DNA of 64,000 nucleotides from Fragilaria radians (taxonomy: Eukaryota; Bacillariophyta; Fragilariophyceae; Fragilariales; Fragilariaceae), in the NCBI GenBank assembly GCA_900642245.1, contig CAAAJI010000021.1, forward strand, positions 115,043-179,042, written 5' to 3'. Shown here in pieces: positions 1 to 11,764 of this stretch; position 1 is the stretch's first letter; each line of letters opens with the position of its first letter. The notes below the pieces were generated by a model. The model worked only from the letters and a program-made list of their open reading frames with translations. It did no database searches and was not told where the DNA came from. The translations under genes and the position numbers were made by a program.

Positions 1-2928
1 AAATGCCTCTGTCAACTTGAAGCCCTTCATATAGAAAATGAAAGTGAATGGACTGCACCTTCTTTTGGCATACAGAAGAAAAGCGGACATATCTGATTTT
101 TGTCAGAATATCACAAGATGAATCAATTCATTGTCTGCACACTATCCCCTTATTGCCTATTCAGATAATATTCGCTGAGTGGAAGGTACCACTTATTGTA
201 CCGATTTAGTCTTGAATATGGGCTTCTGCACCATTCCTCTTGAAAGCAAAAGCCAAGAACTCTATACTTTTTACCCATGATCACACCCATCAAGTTATTA
301 TAATTTTTTGCAGCAACAAACATCGAATACAACCAAACGATAAAATATTGTATTAGCACCAGTCTTGTGGGCAATCAACAGGATTTACCACACAACGCTC
401 CATGACACATTTGGTCAATCGGCATCTAGCAAACTGGATTGCCAGGCAGCATTGTAGACAGCTACAAGCCAATGTTGAAAATCGTCAAAAATAAGAAACT
501 TGTATCATGTCAAATATCTTTTGACTGCTCTTTATTTGGATCTAAGCATTTTAATTATTAAAAGGTTCGTAAAACACATATGATTCATTATCACCTAAAT
601 TTTAGAGACCTTTGATTAGTATTGTCTAAAATTAGCAGACGGAAAAAACAACAAATATTATTATTGTCATTTGTTGTTTTGAGATGTGCAAATATATCTG
701 ATATCTTAATCATCTAGATTAGCATGTACTAGCAACACTGGACGTCTCCATATGTTGGTAAAAAATAATATCTCTTGAATTAATCTCTTTAATAGATTAA
801 TTTGGTGTGTTTAATTTAAATCATAAAGTATTATCTTCTAGGATTTGTAGAATATAGTACATTCGCCCCCATGATTGTACTTTAGTGATTATGGTATGGG
901 AGTAACCCTCATATCTGTATTCCTTTAGAAGCAGGAACTTGATCCCTTTGGATTGATGCATTCTTGTAAATTATACCTACAGGTTATGATTCAATTCTAG
1001 AAATCTTTAACTTTCTTAAGTATTCATGAGGTGTGGTTTAGAATATGATTTCCAGTTTTGTATTATCAAGTACATTTTTTTTCATATTATTTCATAGATA
1101 TTTTAATTAAATGTTGTTTATACATTTTCGTTTGGTCCCAACTGGGCTAAAAATCTACATTTTAATGGTTATGAGTTAGCTATTGTTCGTGAATTAGCTT
1201 TTTCAAATGCTTGTCAAGTTCTTATTCAATGGCAATTACTTTTACAAATTTGTTTGACTTTCAACAATTAGAAGGTTAGGAACTATTGCTGAGTGATTTT
1301 GTCTTTGACAATTTCAAACCAGATGGAATTATTAGCCTAGTATCTTTGCTGGCTAGTTCGTATAAGTGTCAGGATGTTTACCTGTGACCGAATAACCTTT
1401 ATTAGGCGCAGTTTAATTATACATTTATGAGTTTTCATTTCTTGCCATTACCCATTTTTCACAAATGATGTTTCGAATTATTTTTTATGTTCAAAGATTT
1501 TGTTTCCATGTAAGATAAATCTAGAACCATTGGTTGTTTAGAATTTGTATCTACATGCATTGGCAGGTGATGCATTGTATCATAGAAGATACATTTTAGT
1601 GTTTTGAAACTAAATAATAATTCAAATTCCGTAAGAGAGATTATTTCCTCATTTTGGAGCTGTAAATGATAGACATTTATATTTGGTCACTTGTCATGCA
1701 TATTGCAGTTAATGGGCAAATACCTTTACATAAGTGTTAAGCGCCTGTCCTGGTGATAGACGAAGGATTGTGCGAAATTTGTGGTTTTAAATGGACTTGA
1801 TTTAGAGAAGACCATTAGAAGGATCGGTAAGAAGAGGAAAACTGGTTAGTCAAGAGTTTAGCATTAAGCCATATTATGCCTAATGCTGCAGATACACTTG
1901 ATAGCAAGCAAATAAACAGACGGTCAATAATGACGATTAGTTTTACGGGCCAACGTCAAGACCGTACCAGCAATAAAGTATGCGAAGCAATAAAATGACA
2001 ACAGTAACATTAATTCATGTTGCAAGGTCTCATCTGCAATCCGTGTCACCGTAATTTCCAATTCATATCATCTTGAAACTTTGCTTCAATCTTTAATCTA
2101 AAAGTCTTGGTAAAAATGACAAACAAAGAACACGCAACATTTACTGGTAAGCTATCCATTATTATATAAGCTGCCTTGATGAATTAATATTAGGACTTAT
2201 TTCCCTTTTGTTATAATCGTTTGAATTGTATGTATATAAACATTTTCAAGATGGAAATTATTAGTTCCCTCGTTTGGGTTTTGATTGTACATATGGTATC
2301 ACTAGATGTGTTGATGCATGGGCAGTGTTCATGCTTTCGCGCTGGTATTCTAAAACCAAAAGGTCCAGAGCATGATCTACTACTTTATTGTTTTGTATTT
2401 TAAGTGTAAGGTTATATGGTACAGGAAGTCAATGATGATTGGATGCGTTGAGCAGAATTTGCATTGGTAGGTATATATATATATATATATATATAGTGGT
2501 ATTCAATGATTAGCTTTGGTAGAGTCCATTGTTTCATCCTGCAACTTGGGATAATTATCTGTGTTGACAGTGGGAACAAAGAAGCTACAAAACTTGCTAG
2601 TCCATAATGCTGAAATATATTCTTTACATACAGAGTGACTGCCTAATGTTCTTGAGGGTTAATGGGTGCTTGTACTTTTGAATGCTTCTCAGATAAAAGA
2701 TTACTTTGCGTATTGTTTTGATAGAATAAATTAGAAAGTCCAAGATAGGAAAGATATTTTTTTCTCGTTATCACTACTCGCAATGTTAAAAAGTATTTAA
2801 GGTAAAACTGCAATTAGGACACAACTGTATTACTTTGGTGATACCAAAGGATCAAGGATTGCATGATATACCTTTGGATGATAGGCAGTAAAACTTCTGT
2901 GACTATAGCATTCTGGATTGAAGCTGCA
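1..2928. other. gene-free left arm
   Basis: AT-rich sequence with no open frame I can support as a gene. Short open frames here lack family resemblance and most lack a proper ATG. It holds a (TA)12 microsatellite at 2472-2495. I saw no tRNA-like or rRNA-like block. It ends at the 3' end of the syntaxin gene. Confidence 0.5.
2472..2495. repeat. (TA)12 microsatellite
   Basis: Twelve uninterrupted TA dinucleotides in the gene-free left arm. Directly visible. No gene overlaps it. Confidence 0.95.
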
Positions 2929-4135
2929 TCACGCAAAGAAAATGATGAAGGCAATAATGAAAAGTACCAAAACACCAAATATCTTTGCCATTAGTGCTCG
3001 ATTGGTTTTCAAACTCGTTAAGGTGTCGGTCAATACATTCATACTCATGGTCAAGTTCATGTTGGCGTCTTCGACATTATCTTCCACGCGCTGTACCATC
3101 TCGCGATGCTCCGAGACCATAACAGCCAGCTTGTTAAAGATCGTTCCGAGTTCTACAATGTTGGCCTCCACCGTAGACATGGCATCCGCTCGATCACGTA
3201 AGTAACTTTGATCGGGAATAAGTTGAGTTTGAAGGCCTGTTTCTTGTTCCATTCGCTGAATATCCAATGGTGTCAAGGGCATCATTCGATCCGAACGAGC
3301 AGCCGCATGGTAGGAACTAGTTGATCCAGAATACAAGGGTAATTCCGAATTTGAGGAGTAGCGCATCCTATAATCGGGAGAGGCAGAGAATGAATCAGAT
3401 CCAATTGCACCGTCTGTGGTGATCAAAAATTAAAATTGATATAGAACATGTGAGAAATCCTAATCAAGAATGAGGGTGGGGGGAAAAAGTCAACTTACGT
3501 GGTCGTGGGAGCATACTTCCGCTTGGTTCACCAGCTGCCATTCCACTCGTCAAGTCCAAGGTTGGAAATCCCTGTCCCAGAGTTAAACTCGAGTTGTCAT
3601 AGACAAGCGGTTTATTATCCAAGGATATGATATCGACAGCTCCTCCGTAAACATTACTTTTATGGTCCGTAGCTTCCTTCATGCTATCTGTTCGTTGCTG
3701 AAGAACCTTTTTGAAGCCTGCTGTTGTCTGTGCGAATTCGGATTTCAACTGTCCGACTAAATTGGTTGCTTCTTGACCGGCTTGATTTCCTAATCGTCGT
3801 TTTTGTGATTGGATCGTTGCATTGGCTTGATCCAATCGTCCATTCAAACTTTCAATGTTTTGTTTGATCCTCATGACTAGATTATTAACTTGTTGTGAAT
3901 CATCAGCAAAGAGACTTGTCGATTTGACCAATTGTGTTAATTCCGTCATCATGTGTGAGGTCGCTGCAATGTCCTTCGATATTCCTGAAGCTGTCGTATG
4001 AAAGTGACGTAAATCCGCATAGGCTGCAGCATCACGACTCTTGCCATTGGGAGGTAGAACAATCGAAGACCGATCGATAAAGGGAACTAACGATTGTGCC
4101 AAATTTCGAAACTCAGATGTACGATCGTCTGCCAT
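2929..4135 (-). CDS. syntaxin-5-like Qa-SNARE (Sed5/SYP3 family), 2 exons
   Basis: Tail-anchored SNARE expected to drive fusion of ER-to-Golgi and intra-Golgi vesicles. Exon 1 is 4135-3499 and exon 2 is 3413-2929; the 85-nt intron has a GTAAG donor and CAG acceptor, phase 1, giving 373 aa. The ATG at 4135 is chosen because it yields MADDRTSEF: an N-terminal DRT.EF peptide is the Sly1/SCFD1-binding motif of Sed5/syntaxin 5. A helical Habc-like region follows, then a proline/serine linker, then the SNARE helix (IVELGTIFNKLAVMV...), which aligns with syntaxin 5 almost without gaps. A C-terminal hydrophobic anchor (MAKIFGVLVLF...) ends the protein. Odd point: the residue aligned with the zero-layer Gln is His (codon 3106-3108). 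Upstream in-frame codons exist, but no better ATG. Family assignment is strong; the exact Golgi step is inferred. Confidence 0.9.
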
Positions 4136-6316
4136 GTCTGATGTAATAGGAAAGGATATGTGAAGCTTCCACCAGGCTGCCAATGTTCAGTATTCTATCT
4201 CTTGTTTTCATGCTATACTGAAAAATTCTTCGTAGAAATTTACTGTAGAACTGGACTGGTACTTGCCCATGTCATAAATCATAAAGTCATTGCCGTCTTG
4301 ATTCCAACGACAAATATTGGCGTTACTTGACAACCCTTTACGTCTAATTGAAAGAATAGAGCACTGTTGACCAAATCAAGCAACACATTTTTGAAGCAAA
4401 TACGTATAACTTAATCAGATCATTACTCAGAATGCCCTCCAGGCACATGCTTAGTAGAATTTGAATTTAGTATCAATATTTTCATGGAATATAAGGGGTT
4501 GATTTCCTACCGTGAGATTGAAGAGTTTTTTGGGGGGGGGGGGTGTTGTGTTATGCCACAATTTGCGCACATTCGTTTGAATTCACGTTGAAATGTGTCA
4601 ATGAAGTGCTGTAGAATGTGAATGGATTTAAATTATTTATCAGACTGTCCCTTGGACAAGGCTATTGAGTTCAGTCATGGAAAATGGTTTCGATGGACCG
4701 TTCAAATTTGAATCACCCAGAATTTCAACCAATAACACATGTAACGACCATTGCAGTTTACAGTAAACATACGGTACGGGTTATTTTCAATTCTATCACT
4801 CCATCTCAAAAAATGACGTTACAGAACAATCTTGGCAGCATGTGACTGACCATGTTGTGTTAAGATTATGCAGCTCCATGTTGGTGAAGGGGGTAAATGT
4901 AAAATGTTTGGAGCATTCATCAGTCCATTGATAAGTCAATTGGCCCATAGCAGCGCTTGTCTAGAAATAATTCTGAGGTTCCATGCCTTTTGCACAAGCT
5001 TAGGTAGATGTTACAATGCACCTATCCTTATGAAACATGTGTTCCTAGAAGAGACGTTGTGATTTCCAAAACAACATACTACTATCAAAACTACTATGTG
5101 TTGCGGTAAGAGAGAGTTAAACATGAAACGAGTGTTGTGACAGCATTCAATCTACATTATTTTTCCTCTGTAGTTAATTGTTCAGTTGGTATTATTTCCT
5201 TCTGCCCTTATCAGTTGAGACACAAGCGCATTATTAATCAAAGTAATTCAAAACTGATAAAATAATTTTCTTTTGACAGCATTTCATAAATATTAGTCTT
5301 GTCTTTTATCTCTTTTTTTCGATACTGCATATAATCTCCGTTCGATGCGGTGCGAATGTTTTTTTTTCAAACGTATCGTCATTACGAGTCGATTTAAATA
5401 TGTAGACACGATCCTAAATAATCATTTTGACGAATCACTTAGAAAGTCCAAGTTTTGGGGGGAGTGAATATTTTAAAGTCGTCTGGAGAAAACCTCGATG
5501 TTTTGGATCGAAAGGAATTCATGAGGGATACATTTGGTACCTTTGAATCCTGTTAGTTTAGTACCTAGACATACTCTTGTGAATTTTTGTCAGAAGTCGC
5601 CCTGACAAAATTTGAGAAATAAATGGAAAAGAGCTTGACATCGAATCGTTATGAAATATTGGCATTAAAAAGTTGAGGACCAGTGAAAGGCTAGCTAAAC
5701 TTTTCGAATCTTGTCGAAAAGTTTTATGACCTCATTTAAATAAAGTTTCCTATCAACCTAAATGAACGCCAACGTTCGGCTGATAAGAGTTTGAAAAAAA
5801 GGTGAACGGATGACCATGCAGACGAAGGATTGAATGAGTAACGGATTTAGTCCCGATCACCATATGTCCGTTAGATAGATTGTCATTCTAACCGAGAAAT
5901 CAATGCTTTTTTCGGATATGAATAAAATGTATTATTCCAACGTACGACGACGTTGAATGATACGTCTATGGGAGGGAAAAGGAAAACAAAACTGTGTGCA
6001 TATTGGGAAAACTTACATCGAGCACCTCTGGATCCTCTTGAGAGTGACCGAGTAAAGCGCCGGCCTAGAATCTTTTTCCATTTAGACTCATCTGGCATAA
6101 GGAGTGTGAGCGTAGCGTGGAAAATTCGAAAAGCATTCGAGCCTTGTGAAAACACTTGTTAAGAAATCAATTGTATTCCCGGAATCGCATCATCAAGTAC
6201 TCCTGCATTTTGTTCTTCCTCGTTATTATTCCTTGGAGTAGTACGATTATAGTATCGAAGACATCTTAGTATCAAGGGTTGTTTCCATCGCGGGGGACAA
6301 AGCAATAGGCCCGAAC
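4136..6316. other. intergenic spacer, syntaxin to HSF-like gene
   Basis: About 2.2 kb between two divergently transcribed genes, so it should hold both promoters. I see no convincing coding sequence. Two overlapping opposite-strand open frames near 5883-6162 show no family resemblance. A run of 12 G lies at 4532-4543. The last 150 bases before 6317 are probably the 5' leader of the HSF-like gene. Confidence 0.5.
4532..4543. repeat. G12 homopolymer
   Basis: Twelve consecutive G preceded by a T run. Directly visible; the exact length may be affected by sequencing. Confidence 0.85.
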
Positions 6317-8108
6317 ATGCCTCATCGGCCAGAAACCGAACTGAAACCTGTGGTTCACAATGGTTTCAACTATGGGAGAGTCTTGGCAACTGAAACGGAA
6401 CGGTACGTACCTCCACCAATTCACAGTTTTTCCAACTCAGTCGTCCCTTTCTCGGAGCGTTGGAACGAAAGAAATTTGAATACAACTGAATATACGAATA
6501 GACTGCAGCAGGAAAACCAAGACATCTTAGAGAACTCTCTGACATATCAAGTAGAAGAAACTAAGTTTCATTCACGCCATCAAAAAAGTCAATCATCTTC
6601 TCTTCCATCGGAGAGTCCAAACCAAGAAGAATCTCCTACATCCTTGAAAGAAAATCTTTCAATTACTTCCGAATCCAGTGTTGGCTCAAACAATCTCTCA
6701 AGCAAAGAACCTTCGAAAAAGAGAAAGAAACACCTAGACTTTCTGCGACGAAATCGTTGCTGGCTTCCGACTCAACATGGCGAATCTAGTTCCAATATTC
6801 GTATGCCAAGTCCTTCCAGTTCCGTGGAATCTAACCGTGATCCAACGGAAAGAGAGACTTCGACGCCCAAACCAACAGGCACATTTTCATCAGATTTCGA
6901 GGACGCAAGACCAATAGAGGAGTATCATGATTCCAAGAAAGGCAGTAAAACTGCAGATATAACGCCTTCTCTGGTTCATTCGGAAGTAGATCAATACGCT
7001 GTTGTACCAGACTTACCAGAGTTACTTCACGCCATATTATCGAGGGGTGATAGGGATTGTCCCATTTTGGAATGGTTGCATCATGGAATGGCATGGAAAG
7101 TGGTGCGTTGGGACGCACTCCGTTCAACTCTTTTACCTCAAGTTTTTCCTCAGTGCTGCTTTGAAATGGACGACGGAACGTTAGGAGGGTCAATTGATGC
7201 TTTCTTGTGGAATGTTCGCGTCTGGGGATTTCAGGAGATTAAGGACGGCTCTGATGCCGGGGCTTTTGCCCATGAAGTAAGTGGAGAATTAATTACCAAT
7301 TTTTGACTAACAGTCATCACAATACTAGGTATCTCAACCATGTTTCACATCTTCATTCCAGAATTTTCAAAGGGAATCTCCAGAGATATGCCATCGCATG
7401 CAACCCATGTACTCGTTGACTTCCGTTGGAGATTGCTCAAAGCACTCACTCAATGAGTCTGAAACTCAGACTTCTGGAACTAGCGGTTTTCTTCGTGTGC
7501 CATCACTTGCGACAAGCCGATCGGATAATAGCGGGGAAAATATTTCATCGGATGCTCCAGAAAGGATTCGTATTTGGCATCCTTACGCTGGAGATGATCC
7601 AGCTCGTGCCCCTCATCCATACTACGAAAGTTACTTCGGGAACGGATGCAACTGGTCTTACCCGGCGAATGGGACATATATCCGTCACGAGTATAATAGC
7701 ATTGCAAACTCTCATTATCCCATACACGCTTATCCCCGGCAGGCAGTTACAATTCCGTCACCTTATGACTCACGATATCCTTTCCGACCTCATTACACCT
7801 CGAACGGAGCAGAAGAAATTCCAACATCGACATCGAAGATTTCTATCCGTTCGGGTAGGGGGGGAATCCGTTTGGGAGCAAGGAGTGCTGGTACACCAGG
7901 GTCAGTTATGAGCGAGCCAACCCGAAGATATGCTGTGTCACAACGTGGTAGGGGTCGAACAAGATTGGGTCGTAACGTTTCAAATACACTTCCTATTGCT
8001 GGTTCTCTCACCATGGAGCAAACGAATAAAAGTGACGAGGCTGGGGAGCCACTAACTGCAAGCGGGGGAGATGCTAATCTTGAGTTGCCAAAATCTGTTA
8101 CAGACTAG
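6317..8108 (+). CDS. HSF-like DNA-binding protein, 2 exons
   Basis: Probable nuclear transcription regulator with a heat-shock-factor-type winged helix. Exon 1 is 6317-7276 and exon 2 is 7362-8108; the intron has a GTAAGT donor and CAG acceptor, phase 0, giving 568 aa. Residues 1-225 are Ser/Asn-rich with a basic patch (KKRKKH). The domain (about 230-333) starts PELLHAIL, has the LLPQVFPQ block and the W-G-F end of the recognition helix, and finishes only after splicing with the NFQRE...CHRM tail typical of HSF domains; this confirms the splice. The remainder is Tyr/Pro/Ser-rich with RGG-like patches (SGRGGIRLG, RGRGRTRLG). I see no HR-A/B leucine-repeat trimerisation region. The recognition helix reads AFLWNVRVWGF where canonical factors have S-F-.-R-Q-.-N. 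Diatoms carry large HSF families; DNA target and heat response are not shown. Confidence 0.8.
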
Positions 8109-8324
8109 AGGATATACTCCATCCACAAGCATATGCAAACTGAATATAGCGTCTACAATAGATAGCCGCGTATCATGTTTCTAAAACGAAAACGCTAAGT
8201 ACGACTCTTTAATTTTCTGTTTTTAAACTTGTCGAGACTACGTTTTTATTACCTGCATGACTCAATGTTCGAAATAGCTGCTGCACTCGCAGGACTAAAC
8301 ATTAAAATAGCTCATCTGGTTAAA

Positions 8325-10865
8325 TTACTCCAAACGATATTTGCTACCTGACGATGTTGTCACCACTTGACCTGGTTTAGCTCCCATCCTAACGGGGGAT
8401 GTGGTGATCTTCGTGCCAGTTCTGTAGTTCGGTGAATTACTAATGAAACCAGTCAATGACCCGTCTTTGTTTTGAGTAAATCTCGATAAGATTGGGATGC
8501 TATCAACTCGAGTAACACTTGTTTTCTTTACTTGAACTTTTTTCGCTGCGACAACTGGTACAGGACGACGGGAGGGTACAACCTTATTGGGAACTGGAGA
8601 CTTCTTGAGTGGACTCGAAGGAGATTTGATAGCACTTGGCGAAGGATTGTTAAATAGAGAAAATGCTGATTTTGGTGGTGAAGGAGGAGGAGTCGTTGCT
8701 TTGGGTGAGGATGGTTTAGGAAGAAAAGAAAATGATGTTGACTTTGGAGCTGGGGGCGAAATCGGTTCTTTTTTGGTTTGCAAGTTTCCAAAAAAGGAAA
8801 ACGGTGGTGGTGATGGTGGCGGAGATGGTGGAGCTGGAGGTGGTGGAGGGCTTCCAAAAAACGAAAACAAAGGAGCAACTGCAGGAGCACTCGGTGGTGA
8901 TGACTTTGAGGGATTTACTTTCGTCACAGACTTGGCCTTTGTCGACGAAATCTGGTTGGATGGTTTCTTGCTGGCTGGTCGGGATGTTTGTACGCCTGTA
9001 GGCTCTGGTTTGAAGGAACTTCCAAAGAAACTAAAACCGATATCCTTAGACGAAGTTTGGGTGTTTTTAGGTTCCGATTTGGGCTGCGTAGATGCCACTT
9101 TTGGAGGCCCGGAAAAGAAGCTAAAGCCTGATGGAGGAGGAGGAGGAGGAGAAGGGGAAACCGGTTTCGTAGATTCTTGGGTTTTGAAGAGAGACAATAA
9201 ACCGAAATCGATGTCGAGACTTTTGGAACCAGCAGATGTATCCTTGGAAACGGGTTTGGAAGATTTCTGTTGTTTTGATCGAATCGCCTCCTGCTTGGCA
9301 TCCCATTCACGAGCCTTTTCCCTTGCTTGCTCTGCTGCTTCAAGTTCTATTTGTCGTCGCTTTACGTTACGTGCTGCTTCTCTTGCTTCTTGTTCTCTGA
9401 CCTATGTATATGTTCATTACAGTTAAGCTTAGGCTGACCAATCACAAAATAATTTTTGATTGACCTTACTTACCACAGCGATTGTCGCAGCTTCATTAGC
9501 TAGACGAAGTTTCTCTGCCGCTTCCTGTTGAGCAACTTGCCTTTCTTTTCGCTCTCTTTCCGAGTTTTCCTTTTGTTCTTCAGCGGAGAGTGCTGCAAGT
9601 TGAGCTCGTGCAGCAGCTTCTTCCTTTTTTCTTTCATCTAGTTCTCGTTTCGCCTGAAGGGCAGCTTCCGCCTTTGCCTCGGCCTCTGCTTTGAGCTTGA
9701 AAGGTAAAGACAACGTGTAAGTGACGAATTTAGATTCAATGTACTGACAACAGACAAGATACTAGAAAATAACTTACCATCATTTTTTCTGGATTAGAAA
9801 CTTGGGAAGCTGCCACTTCTGCTTCTGCAACAGCTTGCAGCGCTGCCATAATATCTGCATCGCCTGCAATATCTTCGGAAACTGCAGTCTCCATCAATGA
9901 TTTTGCAGCGTTACTGGTAGGAGTCCCACTTGTGACCATGATTTCTAAATATTCATCTTCTGTACAGTCAGCGTACTTGTTAAGCGTCAACGCTTTATCA
10001 TCTTGTTCAGCCATGCTTTCCATCATGAGCAGGTTGTTGTAAAAGGTGGGAAATCTGGATTCATCTGGTTCCTTTCCGTTTTCCTTGCACCATTCCAGAT
10101 AAACGGATCGAACTCTGGCTTCTCGAGCAAGATTGGGCTCTTCCAATCCCTCCTCGTCAATACCATCCAAGGCATCGATGGCAGCTTCCAAGTCTTCTAT
10201 ACTGTCCAAGCCCAGTTCACGTGCCAGTTTCTACTCCAAAAATTAGCGTTAGTATGAATGATTTTATGAGAAAAAGTAAAGTTAGAGACACTTACAAGCT
10301 CTTCTTCGGCAAGTGCATCGGCAGCTTCCAGAAGAGCATTCGCAGCACCAGCCTGAAATTGTGCTGCCTCCATTACATTTTTCAACAAGCTAATTGGAGA
10401 CGACGAGGTTCCAGCGGATGTGACTGTTTCCTCATCATTTGTTGTCGATGCCGAAGAAGACGCCAAGGCCTCATATTCTTCTGCCGTGTAATCACCAAAT
10501 TGATTCAGACCAAGCATGCGAGGAGGCTCGGATCCTGACTCTCGGGCTGCTTTTTTCGCTGATACATTTGCTACACTAATTGCTTCATAGTTGGCTCGAA
10601 ATGTGGAATAACGGATAGGATCAAAGGGTCCCTTGTTGTACATAGTTCTCCACTCCTCGTAGGCTAAACGAGCTGCTGCATCGTAGGGTATAGTAACATC
10701 GTCATCGAAAGAGCCAGTCATAAAACACGTACTCCGTTTGGCAAGATTTCCATTTTTCAAACTGTGGATGGATACAAGATTAAATGCAAGGACTGAATTG
10801 ATGCGTAAAGTAAGTAGGAGGCCTTCTGTTAACAACCCTAGAAAGAAGAATTTCATCATTAACAT
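8325..10865 (-). CDS. plastid-targeted protein with two I29 propeptide-like domains, coiled coil and FSFF repeats, 4 exons
   Basis: Exons 10865-10296, 10230-9778, 9695-9474 and 9401-8325 join in phase 0 with GTAAG donors, giving 773 aa. Residues 1-27 form a signal peptide ending SVLA, with Phe28 at the cleavage site and a basic, Ser-containing stretch after it: a bipartite plastid presequence. Two cathepsin-propeptide (I29)-like domains follow at about 63-133 (EEWRTMY, NQFGDYTAEEY) and 226-287 (LEWCKENGK, NKYADCTEDEY). No peptidase domain is present. Residues 342-460 are an Ala/Glu/Lys/Arg coiled coil. Residues 480-690 are Pro/Ser/Lys-rich and disordered, punctuated by FSFF, FSFL or FSLF near 508, 538, 594, 617, 639 and 662. 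A compact C-terminal segment (715-773) contains TGFISNSPNYRTGTKITTSP. It is convergent with the HSF-like gene (216 bp apart). Function unknown; a multivalent structural or scaffold role in the plastid is inference. Confidence 0.8.
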
Positions 10866-11764
10866 ATCAACGCTCCAAGGAATAAAAGTATATATAAATT
10901 ACAAATGGATTTGCGATTAGGTAATAATGAGAACGGAGATGACACAAATTGAATTTCGATCCTTTTTTGTTTTTGTTGGAGTCTTGGGGAGAAAATCTTT
11001 CCAAAATTTCCCGTCGTATCTACTGACAATGTTGTTACGCCACAATTCAGAGTACTTTCTCGTTCCTACCTTTTTGCGCCTAGAAACGAGTGGAAAATAA
11101 TTCTACGTCATAGGAATTCAACAATTCATCGGAAACACTCACAGGCAGAAAAAAGTTCCAAATTCTATTGCTTTTTTTACAAAAACGCGGAAGACGAACT
11201 TTTTTTAACTCCTGGCCATGACAAAAAGAAAATGTTCTCATACCATGAGAAAGCCAAATGTTAGGGGTGTGATTCTACCTGAAGCAGTGAACCCAATATC
11301 TTGACTATAACAGGTGTTTCAAAACAGACCATGAATAAAAGTAACTGTGACCTAAGTCTTCTCTGAATGTATCAGCCATCAGACTCAAAACTACTATGAT
11401 ATCAATAATGTTATCAAATTTCCGACATGCTCTCTGTTTATAAAATTCAAGACTAAAAATTCGTAATTGATATAGCGAAGGAGAAAATTAGTGGCAAAAT
11501 AAGTTGACAAACGTAGGATCATTCGGTATCAACGTACACAGTCTGAAGTAGTATTATAATTTGAGAATCATGCAGTTTTCTCTGTCATTGCATGTACAGT
11601 CTATATAAATATATGAACTGTTTGGGTTTTCAATGAGCTTAGAATTCAGGTAAAGTTAACATTATCATTTGCAGGTAGTAACCCAGAAAAATTAATGATG
11701 ATAGGAATCTTTGAATACTAGTTGCTCATACGGTAGTGAAACCAACAAGATTCTCACAAAAAAA
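10866..11764. other. divergent intergenic region, I29/FSFF gene to acid phosphatase gene
   Basis: About 0.9 kb between two divergent starts, presumably holding both promoters. It contains poly-T and poly-A runs and nothing I can read as a gene. The phosphatase frame is open upstream to 11711 but without an ATG before 11765. Confidence 0.5.

Noticed and set aside
1120..1275. 50-codon ATG-less stretch with protein-like composition (FSFGPNWAKNLHFNGYELA)
   Set aside because: Too short, no start codon and no recognisable family.
5883..6162. Two opposite-strand frames of 90 and 69 codons upstream of the HSF-like gene
   Set aside because: No start context or domain; more likely promoter or leader sequence.
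8587..9426. 279-codon Gly-rich open frame on the plus strand
   Set aside because: It is the antisense of the Pro-rich exon of the I29/FSFF gene; Gly codons are simply reversed Pro codons.
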